This document shows, in pieces, positions 1-9,430 of a DNA stretch of 64,000 nt. The stretch's first letter is position 1. The number at the start of each line of letters is the position of its first letter. Origin of the DNA: Eutypa lata (Eukaryota > Ascomycota > Sordariomycetes > Xylariales > Diatrypaceae); assembly GCA_022661535.1 (NCBI GenBank), contig JAKULF010000005.1, forward strand, positions 1,922,001 through 1,986,000, written 5' to 3'. A program made the position numbers and the translations under genes. The notes beneath the pieces were generated by a model, which was not told the DNA's origin, made no database searches, and saw only the letters and a list, made by a program, of their open reading frames with translations.

Positions 1-1214
1 GTGCAGACATCCAAGCCAGCCCAATTCGAGATCTACCGTCCTTTGTTGGCTATCGGGTTGAAGTCTGGAGCGGCGTCGTAACTCTCCCAGGTAGTATTCA
101 TACTCCTCTTCGAATGTCCCGCGATGGAACAACGGGAAGTCTTCATGCAGTTTCTCGAAATAAAGCTGTACCAGTTGATGCATAAGTGGCTGTGGGGGAA
201 GCTGTCTCCAATACTCCTCGACACTGTTAACTCCACTTGATGTAAAGCTGTTCATAAGGGAGCTTGTGCTGCCCGGGGTGCCATAATTCTGCGAGGGCGT
301 ATCCGTGTGTTCAACGTCATCAGGTTTCGTCGAATCAGTAGGTTGGTCACCAACCTCGAGAGCCTGAGCTCCATCGTCATCTGTGAATTTAGAGCCCGTC
401 CCGGGTGATGCAGCAGTCTCAACATTGGGGGGTTGCTCCCTTAAGAGTTAATACTCGGCGCAACTGGCCTAAGAATTGTAGCCCCCCAGAAGGTCCAATG
501 TAGTGTTCTCTCCCCGACGTATCTCTTATCAATGATGGCGTCTCCTCTGGGTTTACGCGTTCACTTGCGCTTACAGCATGATGCCTACCCGATGTTTGCC
601 CTGTACCTGGTTGAGGTGGAGGAGTGTCGTTAGCGGATGAAGCCCCGGAGCCCCCTTCGTATGAACCAATTAGGTTTTTATCACTCTTCTCACTTCGTAG
701 GAAGTTGTCCGGGTTGATCACACTTTTAGTGCCTTGGGAAAGGTCTGGCATGGGAAATCTCATGCGACGACCCAACCGCAGAAGGTCATCGATAGAGCCG
801 ATGAGGTCATTTGGAAATGCCCCTTTGACGATAGCCTCAAGACATAGGAATCTATATGGGGGTCAGTATCCACAGTTCTGACAATGCGTATCTTGTTAGG
901 GCTTATGCAAAACCTACCGATCGTTCAGGTCCTCTATGTTGCCATAATAACGCGTCTTTCGGGGCAAGGAATAAGAACAAAAAAGCCCTTGCGCTTGGCA
1001 TGTCAAACACCGGGAGGATTCGTCTGGGGCTGGAACGCATTTGCAGCGTCTCTGATGATGGCATTGGTCAGCACGCCTCTATCTCGACGGATATCACTTA
1101 GTCAGCGCTTACCTTCCGGCATAGGTCGCAACTCCGATCGCCGCGCTTCCGTTGCTCCTCTGGAACGCGGCGGGCCCGTCGCTTAGCTTCCGCTGGTGAT
1201 ACGCTGGAGGACAT
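1..1214 (-). CDS. Zn2Cys6 transcription factor, C-terminal part beyond the window
   Basis: Nuclear Gal4-type regulator, probably pathway-specific for the neighbouring catabolic genes. I reconstructed the start (ATG at 1214) and exons 1214-1113, 1051-918 and 851-455, then coding from about 363 to the left edge. The first exon ends inside the zinc cluster: SCDLCRK joins RRCKC across a 61-nt intron (1112-1052). The spacing is C-x2-C-x6-C-x9-C-x2-C-x6-C, a full binuclear cluster at about residues 29-59. A second intron (917-852, 66 nt) follows. A linker region with the conserved YIGPSGGLQFL motif comes next. From about 230 to 1 the minus strand reads as the start of a fungal_trans middle domain (LVQLYFEKLHEDFPLFHRGT). 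The frame changes between YIGPSGGLQFL and this domain. A 91-nt GT-AG intron (454-364) would repair it; removing one base from the G6 run at 427-432 would also repair it. The target and ligand are unknown. Confidence 0.82.
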
Positions 1215-1942
1215 CCCGACGTCCTATGGCCTGATCTCGCGGGAAGGAAACATCGGAGCGCTGCTTCCTCTCGCTTCCAGAGAACCGGGTCTCGCAAGAA
1301 TTTATGTGGCCTCAAGGTTGCATGGATGCTACAAGGCATTGATCGCAAAATGCCCACCTGACAGTAAGGAAACATGTTCCCGAACTACGTATCTTTTGCT
1401 GGTGAGAACTCCGGAGAACTCCACGCTTGAACCCGGCCTAGAGGTGGGTATAAATTGGAGAAGCAATAGGCGCGCGATCTTATCGGCTTGTAGCGCTAAT
1501 GTAGTAGACCTGTCACCCCGCAAGAAACTCGAAATATGTAAGTAGCTGAATATGTAACACTATATCGGTTTTCCCCTCAGCTAGCCAGACCATACAAACA
1601 AAACAAGTCCATTCTGTGCCGTGTCATATATATTAGCTACTATCTTTAAACAAAGCTTATGTATGTGTACTAACTAAAGAATATAAGTCAATTGTTCTTT
1701 TGTTCGAAGTAGCACCTTAATAAAGGCTAATAAGTATATAATTCCGACCTGTGATCTCGGGTTACGTTCCGTATTTCTCATTTCTCCATCAAAGCAACGT
1801 CATCGGAATTCGGGACCTCCAAATTTCCCAAGACATACTGCGCATATTCTTCTACACATTTTCAACCGGGGTGATAATTCCTTCACGACGCTAGCAAAGG
1901 AGGATAGTTTCACTGTTGCTTTCCTAGTGCATACAAAACAGC
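1215..1942. promoter_or_regulatory. Divergent promoter region, Zn2Cys6 factor / hydrolase
   Basis: 728 bp lie between the start codons of the regulator (minus) and the hydrolase (plus), so the region must hold both promoters. A direct CGG-N4-CGG pair is visible at 1804-1813, a possible Zn2Cys6 half-site arrangement. Long minus-strand open frames overlap the left part but show no recognisable protein. No RNA gene is seen. Confidence 0.5.
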
Positions 1943-2824
1943 ATGGCAACCCAAGCGGCATTATTCACCCTCCCATCCGGGCGTGCTATTCAATACGGAA
2001 TCACCGAACCGTCATCAAGTGGCGGTCCTGACAGCCCGACTATCATCCTCTCCAACTCTCTCACCTCTCCTTTCACATCATGGGACCACGTAGTTCCTGT
2101 ACTTACCTCGAAGGGCTTCCGGGTATTGCGTCATAACCAGCCCGGTCACGGCGGTTCTTCTGTTCCACGAGACTTGTCGTCGACCACTTTTGACTCCATG
2201 GCAGAAGATGTGCACCAGCTCCTAACCCATCTGGGGATCTCAAAGTTATTTGCCTGGATTGGTGTCAGCATGGGCGCGGCGACCGGTATCGTGTTCGCTG
2301 CTAGGTACCCGGGAATTGTCTCTCGCCTCATCCCTTGCGATACAATTTCATGCTCGCCCGTGAACGCAGGCGCAGTTGATGTTTTTGCCCCCCGAGTAGC
2401 CGCTGCCCGCCAAGCAGGAAACATGGAGGCCATAATTGGAGGAACTCTCGAACGCTGGTTCGGACCCGAGTGGATTAAGGAGAACCCATCTGAAGCAACG
2501 CGGATGCGAGAACTCATGGGACAGACAAGTATTGACGGGTTTGAGACGTGTTGCGCAGCGTTGAGTAACAAGAGTTTTGACCTACGCCCCCTGCTCGAGG
2601 ATGCTGGCAAAGGGGTTGAGAGAGCGCTACTCCTAGTAGGCGAAAAAGATGCAAACCTACCTGAAACTATGGAAGAACTACGCCGTGGCATTGAGAAAGG
2701 AATCAAGAGTGGTGACTCGAACGCGTCTGTTGAACTCAAAGTCATCAAGGATGCAGGACATGTCTGTTACATCGATGGGTTTGAGCAATTTTGCAAGGTC
2801 GTAACCGAATACCTTGGACAATGA
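1943..2824 (+). CDS. Alpha/beta hydrolase, 3-oxoadipate enol-lactonase-like
   Basis: Single-exon 293-residue cytosolic alpha/beta-hydrolase-fold enzyme; no signal peptide or membrane segment. The nucleophile elbow is GVSMG with Ser109. Asp236 (in LLLVGEKDANLP) and His273 (in DAGHVCYIDG) sit where the other triad members are expected. The oxyanion-side region has RHNQPGHGGSS near residue 63-73, as in the PcaD-like/BPHL-like group. Family members cleave lactones or esters, including beta-ketoadipate enol-lactone; the true substrate here is not shown by the sequence. Start ATG has the context CAGCATGG. It is transcribed away from the Zn2Cys6 gene and converges with the decarboxylase gene, so it probably belongs to the same catabolic cluster. 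A general esterase is the main alternative. Confidence 0.88.
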   Translation: MATQAALFTLPSGRAIQYGITEPSSSGGPDSPTIILSNSLTSPFTSWDHVVPVLTSKGFRVLRHNQPGHGGSSVPRDLSSTTFDSMAEDVHQLLTHLGISKLFAWIGVSMGAATGIVFAARYPGIVSRLIPCDTISCSPVNAGAVDVFAPRVAAARQAGNMEAIIGGTLERWFGPEWIKENPSEATRMRELMGQTSIDGFETCCAALSNKSFDLRPLLEDAGKGVERALLLVGEKDANLPETMEELRRGIEKGIKSGDSNASVELKVIKDAGHVCYIDGFEQFCKVVTEYLGQ

Positions 2825-3100
2825 GATGTACTGGCTCAATCTTAAAAGCTATTATGCCGCCCATTCCTTGTTACGATAATGGACTACTTTGGCAGTTGGC
2901 GGTAAAAATTAAGATACCCTTAAATATCCGCAGATAAATAGGGGTTAATTATCAAATATCTTTTCCAGAAAACCGAATATAACTCAAATTATAACAATTT
3001 CTATTGATCCAAGTCACTCAACCTTTACTTAACGTAAAAATTAAATATAAAATCCCCATACTGCTATGCTGTTCTAAAAGATTCGAGTCGAGATGCATCC

Positions 3101-4891
3101 CTATTCGATTACAACTTCTATTAGTGCACATCTCTTCTCCTGTCTTACAACCCTAACAGCCTCTCTGCAAGCTTCATCAACATCGCCAACACTCTTCACA
3201 ATCCGCCACCAGGCATCACCAGCGCCCTCGGCGATCTTTCCAAAGCTCGGCGATGGCGTGATAGAAGTCATCAATACATCGCCAAGCTTTCCACTGGATG
3301 GATCATGCTGCTGTGCGATCTGCGGATGCAGCCTTAAACATGCGTTTCTCGGGGCAGCCCACCCGCCGTTGTTCCAGATGATCGTGATAAACGGGGTTTC
3401 GTATTTCTTCGCCATCCAGTACGCACAGCTCGGTACGCCGAAGAGCCAGGTGCCATCTCCGGTGAATGCCACGACCAGGTCGTCCGACCGGCCAGCAGAT
3501 TTCAATGCCAGCGATACGCCCACCGCACCACCGGAATACCACCCTAACGATCCACCGCCGCTACCAAAAAGAGACAAAGCTGTGCTGTGTTTCAGGTGAT
3601 CCGCCACGTTGGGCAAATTTGTAGTGCTTTCGTTGAGGCCGACGACACGCACGTCGGCTGTTGCTTCCCGAAAGCGAGACATGAAATAGGGTACGGTGAC
3701 TCTGTTGTCGTCACGGGGTGCTTCGGCTAGCTGCAATCGCGCTTTTCTAACCAAAAACCGATCTTGTAGAAAGGTAGCGCGCTCTCTAATTATGATCTGG
3801 GTTTGTTTACTACTAAACAGGCTATGCGATTTAAGAGACGTATGCAATTGCCTCAAAGCATAACCTGAATCGCATTTGTACCGTCGCTCGCAAGGTAATG
3901 ACCACAACGTCATCCCATCTTTGAGGGGATCGTGGTCAAGGTGGAAGATCCTCGCCGAGGGCTTCGGTTTGCTCTGCGCGGGAATCCATGGAACATCAGA
4001 GTCGATGACAAGGATCACGTCTGCCTCAGCTAGCGCAGGAAGCTGCCCGCCTCCATTCCACTGATGTCCCTGATGCAGGAACGAGGTAGTTGGGAAGTTG
4101 TTGTAGATCGGGGCGTTCTCATGCACAGGGATAGACAAGAGTTCTGCTAAGTCCTTCAACGCCTCGAACCCCTAAACAGATCGTCCACAATAACTCGTCA
4201 CGATCAAAGGTCGCTTGGCCTGCAACAGAACAGCTGACAGATACTCTAGAGCTTCTGGTGACAACCCAATCGACTCCACAGCTAAGTTCATCGCATATTG
4301 TTGGTATGGGTTTACCTCCAGGTCAAGCCCTTCAAATTCTTCCTCGAGCGTTTCTCTACTAGCAACCAGATAAGCCGGTCCCTGCGGGCTGCTGGTCATG
4401 AATTGCAAAGCACGCAGAACTATCTGCACGGCATTATGTGGCCTGCGAATCTCATGCTCGTAGCGCATGTATTGGCGCACAATCGCGCGCTGGTCAGGGA
4501 CATCCTGTATCCAGTGGATATACTCGTTCCGACTCCCATTGACCTCGCCCAACATCGTCACGGGGACCGTGCCAGCAAGTATCATAACAGGAATGCGACC
4601 CTTGGCGACATTGTGGATGGCCCCCGCGAGCCCCTGCGTACCGCATTCCACGTGAACGAGAACAGCAGCCGGGCGCCCCGTGAGCTGCGCGAAGCCAGAG
4701 GCCGCGGATAGCGCATTCATCTCATTGGGAGAGGTGAAGATTCGGAGACCTGGGGGCTTCTGGGAGTTAAATGCAGCCAGAAACGCCGGGTGGTCGGATC
4801 CGAGATTCACAAATAAATGTGTAATGCCCGCCGAGGCGAGAGCTTGAAGAATTGCGGAAGCTCCCGTGAGGCGCGTGGGTGAGGAAGGCAT
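3101..4891 (-). pseudogene. Thiamine-diphosphate 2-oxoacid decarboxylase-like gene with an internal TAG
   Basis: Resembles the acetolactate synthase/benzoylformate decarboxylase family, which decarboxylates 2-oxoacids with ThDP and Mg2+. Start ATG at 4891 (an open GTG frame extends to 4900). 596 residues would result if the internal stop at 4174-4172 (codon 240) were read. Visible parts in order: N-terminal Pyr domain with the cofactor-activating Glu57 in SPNEMNALSAA; central domain with PLIVTSYCGRSV; C-terminal PP domain with the ThDP motif GDG (about residue 475) followed about 27 residues on by NN. The stop lies between PLIVTSYCGRSV and GFEALKDLAELL in one unbroken frame, where relatives have continuous sequence. 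Short in-frame introns (48 or 51 nt, donor GTTATT) could skip it but would delete conserved helix sequence. It may therefore be a null allele. Divergent from the aldehyde dehydrogenase, which could use its aldehyde product. Confidence 0.8.
4172..4174 (-). other. In-frame TAG inside the decarboxylase gene
   Basis: The minus strand reads GTT TAG GGG at codon 240. Reading frames on both sides are identical, so this is a substitution and not an indel. CAG to TAG in a CpA context would fit repeat-induced point mutation, but AAG or GAG ancestors are equally possible. Confidence 0.85.
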
Positions 4892-5205
4892 TGTAAGCAC
4901 TGCTTCGTTGAAGCAATAATTTGATATTTGCTGGACAGAGGAACACTATAGTACACTAGAAAGGGGCAGAAGAGGAACTGAAAATGAAATTCCTATAGTT
5001 AATAAGAAGTCTCAGTACCTAGCTACAGTAAATTAGCACAGCGAAGCCAAATAACGTCTTAGTGAAATAGTCTATATTTAGTCGATACCATTGCGCTGCC
5101 CACGAGTATGAAACCCTACATCGCGCCTACATCGCATCATCCTACTTGCGCTACTCAAACACGATGCAAATTCGCTATCCCACATCCGAGTTTACAATTA
5201 TGAAT

Positions 5206-5221
5206 CGGAATCATGTTTCCG
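5206..5221. promoter_or_regulatory. CGG-N10-CCG candidate Zn2Cys6 site
   Basis: Inverted CGG half-sites with a ten-base spacer, about 305 bp upstream of the dehydrogenase start and about 315 bp upstream of the decarboxylase start. Seen directly; function is inferred. Confidence 0.4.
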
Positions 5222-5270
5222 CTTCAAGATCGAGGCGTGGGGTCCTATAGATCTAAGTGGAGAAATACAA

Positions 5271-5283
5271 CGGTTTTGGTCCG
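5271..5283. promoter_or_regulatory. CGG-N7-CCG candidate Zn2Cys6 site
   Basis: Second inverted CGG pair in the same divergent promoter, spacer of seven bases. Two pairs within 80 bp strengthen the case that this promoter is a Zn2Cys6 target. Confidence 0.35.
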
Positions 5284-5524
5284 GATTTAAACCTCACAAG
5301 ACATGGACATATGCGGGGTAGGTTGATCAGGTAGGGCCCGGGAGGGCCCATGAGGGGCAAATAGGCGAGGAGTAAAGGGGCTTTAAGTGTATGTTGTAGG
5401 TGGGAAAGTTGAGTATTGGAACAACCCCTATCTAGTCAGTCACGCTGTCATATTAGCTTAGACATACTCCTCCGAATACAAAGTGATTCTAGTTTCCAAA
5501 CAGTTCCGCGAGGTGATTATCAAC

Positions 5525-7083
5525 ATGGCCAATAACGGAGTGAGCTCTCTTTCTGAGCCTCAGCAACTCGTTATTGATGGCTCTTACACGACGAGTTCAG
5601 ATGGCACCACGTTTCAAGTTGTAAACCCCATGAAGGGAGAGAAAATCTACGACTGCGCATCCGCAACCGTGCAAGATTTCCAGAAAGCCATCGAGAGCGC
5701 ATCGGAAGCGTTCAGGACATGGTCTCGCACGAGTCCGTCTGCACGGCGTCTCGTCTTCCTCAAGGCCGCAGACATCATCGAGGGATACGCTAAGCAGGAT
5801 GCGCCAGCTATTCTCTCTGCCGAAGTATCGGCTACCAAGAGTTGGGTCCAAGTGAACATCGGGGCGACAGCAGGAATACTACGGGAATCGGCCGGGTTAG
5901 TTACGCACATCAAGGGCGAGATTGTGCCGGCTGACAGACCCGGAACGACAATATTGGTCGAGAGGCAGCCGGTGGGCGTCGTCTTCGCCATTAGTCCTTG
6001 GAACGCTCCTGTGGGTCCCCCTGTATCTGCTTCAGAGCCAAGATTCGTTGGACTAACTAACTACGACAGGTCAATCTAACCGCACGAGCGATCGCTACGC
6101 CTTTAGTATGTGGCAACACGGTGGTATTGAAACCGTCAGAGTTCTCTCCAAAGTGCCAGCATCTAGTTGTGCGGGCGCTAGCTGAGGCAGGGTTGCCCCC
6201 TGGCTGCTTGAACTTCGTGCCTACCTCGCCAGAAAGAGCACCAGAAGTCACAGAGTACGCAGTCAAGCACCCCCTAGTTAGGCGAGTCAACTTCACAGGC
6301 AGCGATCGGGTTGGTAAAATCATCGCGGGTTGGGCAGCAACATGCTTGAAGCAATGTGTCCTCGAGCTTGGCGGAAAAGCTCCTGTGCTGGTCCTCGATG
6401 ATGCGAATATAGAGGATGCAGTGGAAGCTGTTGCTTTTGGAGCCTTTGCCAACGCTGGCCAAATCTGCATGTCGACCGAACGAGTTCTTGTCCACACGTC
6501 TATCGCGGCAAAGTTCAAAGAGCTCTTGATACAGAAATCAAGAGAATTGAAGACTGGGAATCACGAAGATGACCCGGAGGTGTCGATCTCTGGACTTTAT
6601 ACCCCCGCTTCCGCAACACGGATCCTAGCACTGATGAAAGATGCTGTATCGTCCGGGGCAAAACTACTATGTGGTGATATGGACTTAGCTGGGCCGAATA
6701 AAACGATCATAGCGCCGCATGTGTTCGAAGGAGTAACCCCTGAGATGGACATATTCCATAAAGAAAGTTTCGGGCCGCTCATCTGCCTCACGGAGTTCAA
6801 CACTGATGAGGATGCCATCAGACTCGCGAACGAGAGCGATTTCAGCCTTTGTGCATCCGTGTTCTCGAGAGATATCCTGCGCGCACTCAATGTTGGGAGA
6901 CAGGTTCGGGCTGGCAGTTGCCATATCAATGGTCCAACTGTCTATATCGAAGCTACACTACCTAATGGTGGTACTGGGGGAAGCTCTGGATACGGGCGAT
7001 TCGGTGGGATAGCTGGCGTGGAAGAGTTCACAGAACGCCAGATTCTAAGTCTAGGGAAGTCAGGGATGCGGTATCGTTTTTAG
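5525..7083 (+). CDS. NAD(P)-dependent aldehyde dehydrogenase, salicylaldehyde/vanillin dehydrogenase-like
   Basis: Two exons, 5525-6010 and 6070-7083, give 499 residues, the usual length of the family. The intron (6011-6069, 59 nt) has a CTAACTAAC branch site and joins SPWNAP to VNLTARAIATPLVCGN. Catalytic Glu261 lies in LELGGK and Cys295 in GQICMS; their spacing of 34 is the classical one. It oxidises aldehydes to acids in the cytosol. The sequence style (VVLKPSEFSPKCQ, GGSSGYGRFGG near the C-terminus) is that of the aromatic-aldehyde group. ATG at 5525 (CAACATGG) was preferred over the upstream in-frame ATG at 5483, which adds 14 unconserved-looking residues. Divergent from the decarboxylase, so the two could form a 2-oxoacid to aldehyde to acid route. 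The exact substrate is unknown. Confidence 0.92.
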
Positions 7084-7972
7084 AGGCAGGGGGCGAAGCA
7101 AATCGAAGATAAAATATCAGACTAGGCTGGCCCCTTACCTACGACATAATATTCCTTTGTGGTAGGTATGTGGCAAATTCAACATCAAGGTAGCAAGTTA
7201 TTTTATTTCTATTAGTTATAATAGCCTCGGATTATTCAACTCTTCAAATATTAATGGAAGCGAAGTGCTTATGTGGAATATACGATTCCAGCTCCTTAAG
7301 ATACTATAAATCTACCTAGATAGTTGCCAATAGTCCATAATTATCCAAACTAATTTTGCTTGTCTACACTCTATCCTCAGTTGACTATCCAATTACCTTA
7401 GAATAAGTTGAATGATGTTCCATGAGGATTTCAGTCAAGATAATGAGACACTAGTATTGTATTCTAATAAAAATGCAACGCTAAAGTGGCGTAGAAGCTC
7501 TATGCTACCAACCTATCTGACAACTCACAGCCTAATGCTGCAAGTCGTGACTACTCAGCCACCCGCAACACATGTAACATCACACAAGGAGAGGAGGATA
7601 TACATATATTCCCCGCAGTTTTTCACCAACAATTCGTGCTGTGGGAGTATAGATAGGGGGCTAGCAGAACCTGTTGGTTGCTCAACCCCTCAAAGCAAAT
7701 GCTTCGCCACAATTGCCCAATTACCAACTCTCTACACATGTTAATATATTTATGAGGCGAGGCACTCTTCGCCATCGACCGCAGTCGTTTGGTGTATCAT
7801 TGCTTTATCTTACGTACGAGCCACCACATTCGCAAGGCTACACCTTGATGTCTAATAACATAGTTCCTGGGGACCTGTAACTTTCCTCGCTCTTCAATCT
7901 CTTCACATCCTTCATATCACTTGTTCGTATGAAAACCGACTATATTGGTGTCATAATCACGAGTTGGACGAC
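7084..7972. other. Intergenic, no gene seen
   Basis: About 0.9 kb between the dehydrogenase stop and the HET gene start, AT-rich at 7190-7400. Short open frames at 7412-7880 match nothing I recognise. It should contain the HET gene promoter. Confidence 0.5.
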
Positions 7973-8773
7973 ATGCTGCATTGGCACGCAAATACCTGCC
8001 AGAAGCCTGACATCGCGGCTGTAGGTGGGACTGTTTATTGCGCAAGATGCGAAAGACTTTCCCCGTCCATAACTTCCGCAGCCGAAAAATCAACTTCAGA
8101 GCCCGTAAAGTGGTCTTCTAGTATTCCATTAGACCTAGTATGGCCCTCTCCTGAGCTATATACCGAAAAGTGCGTGCTAGAAAAGGATGGTCAAGATCTG
8201 ACTGCCGATTTGCATCACTCACTTGGTTTCGATAGTACGCATATAACATGTTCGACTCACGCTATCCGCAAAAGCTCTACAAGCGAAGGGTTCAGTCCCT
8301 TGCCTGTGACAGATACCATACGTATCTTGATATTGTCGCCAGGTGTTGAAGATGATCCGTTGCATGGCACTCTTGAGCTTTTAGCTTTAAAGAGCGACAA
8401 TGACTTCGAGGCTGTGTCGTACACTTGGGCAACAGAAGATGGCAATGTTGCTTTAAGTCAACCTTTGTTCCTTGGACCGGCCTGGGATATATTGCCGATC
8501 ACAAATAATTGTCGAAATGCATTGCGGCGGCTAAGATGGCCTGATCGTCCTAGGAAGCTCTGGGTGGATGCGATTTGCATTGACCAAGGAAACCCTACAG
8601 AGCAGGGTCATCAAGTCGGGATGATGAAGCGCATCTATTCTTCAGCTAAAAGATGTTTAATATACCTTGGTGAACACAACGAATCCAGCAAACGGGCTAT
8701 GAAGTCTCTTGGAAGCCTGTACCACGAACCTAATTCCTCCAATGACGACTTGGAAAGAGTATCAATCCTTTTT

Positions 8774-8776
8774 TGA
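8774..8776 (+). other. In-frame TGA inside the HET domain
   Basis: Codons read TTT TGA CGG CGA TAC TTC, placing the stop directly before the conserved RRYFTRLWVLQEI block. Colinear sequence on both sides means a point change, not an indel. Confidence 0.85.
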
Positions 8777-9340
8777 CGGCGATACTTCACCAGACTCTGG
8801 GTTCTCCAAGAGATTCTCCTGGCTCGCGACGTCCTAGTACACTGTGGTGAAGACACCCTCTCCTGGAACCGGCTTATAGCCAGCCTCAAATCCAGATTCC
8901 CACAAGCAGCGGCCCCCGCCTGGGTTAAAAACTTCGTCTGGTTTCGAGCGAACGGTGCTGACGACTTTACTCGGCTGCTCTTTGAGACGTCACAGACCTT
9001 GACGTCAGATCCTCGTGATCGGATCTTTGCCCTCTTCGGCATACTTTGGGATCTAAATAGGGAGGGCCTCATAGCCGACTACAACATCCCCTTTGAGAAG
9101 ATCTACGTCGGTGTAGCCACGTATATCGCAACAAAATATGGGTTAAGAAGGATTCTTTACATCCGCGAGGAGTTTGACGATGACAATGCATCCAACTTGC
9201 CGTCATGGGTTCCTGATTGGCGAAAGACAATCGCGTGGCAGTGGTCTATGGATCGCGGCGGTGTATTGGACCGACTATGGGATGGGTTTGGTCCCGTGGG
9301 ATGTGTCTCAACTGTAAAATTGCAGTCCCCTGGGAAACAT

Positions 9341-9430
9341 TTGGGCAAACAATTCGAGCTTCACAAAGATACACGTGGTTTCATCCTGGGCGAACAATTC
9401 AAGGTTCACAAAACTACATGTGGTCTGATC
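9341..9430 (+). repeat. Imperfect 45-bp tandem duplication in the HET gene
   Basis: Two adjacent in-frame 45-bp units (9341-9385 and 9386-9430) encode LGKQFELHKDTRGFI and LGEQFKVHKTTCGLI, ten of fifteen residues identical. It lies C-terminal to the HET domain, at about residues 457-486. Confidence 0.8.

Larger units (their letters stand above)
4892..5524. promoter_or_regulatory. Divergent promoter of decarboxylase and aldehyde dehydrogenase
   Basis: 633 bp between two start codons pointing apart, so both promoters are here. Two inverted CGG pairs are seen: CGG-N10-CCG at 5206-5221 (the spacing used by Put3-type proteins) and CGG-N7-CCG at 5271-5283. These are candidate sites for the cluster's Zn2Cys6 factor. 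A direct test is binding by that protein. Confidence 0.5.

Noticed and set aside
4160..4180. Functional stop-codon readthrough of the decarboxylase
   Set aside because: The stop context (TAG GGG) is not the known UGA-CUA readthrough signal and nothing else supports recoding; a nonsense mutation is simpler.
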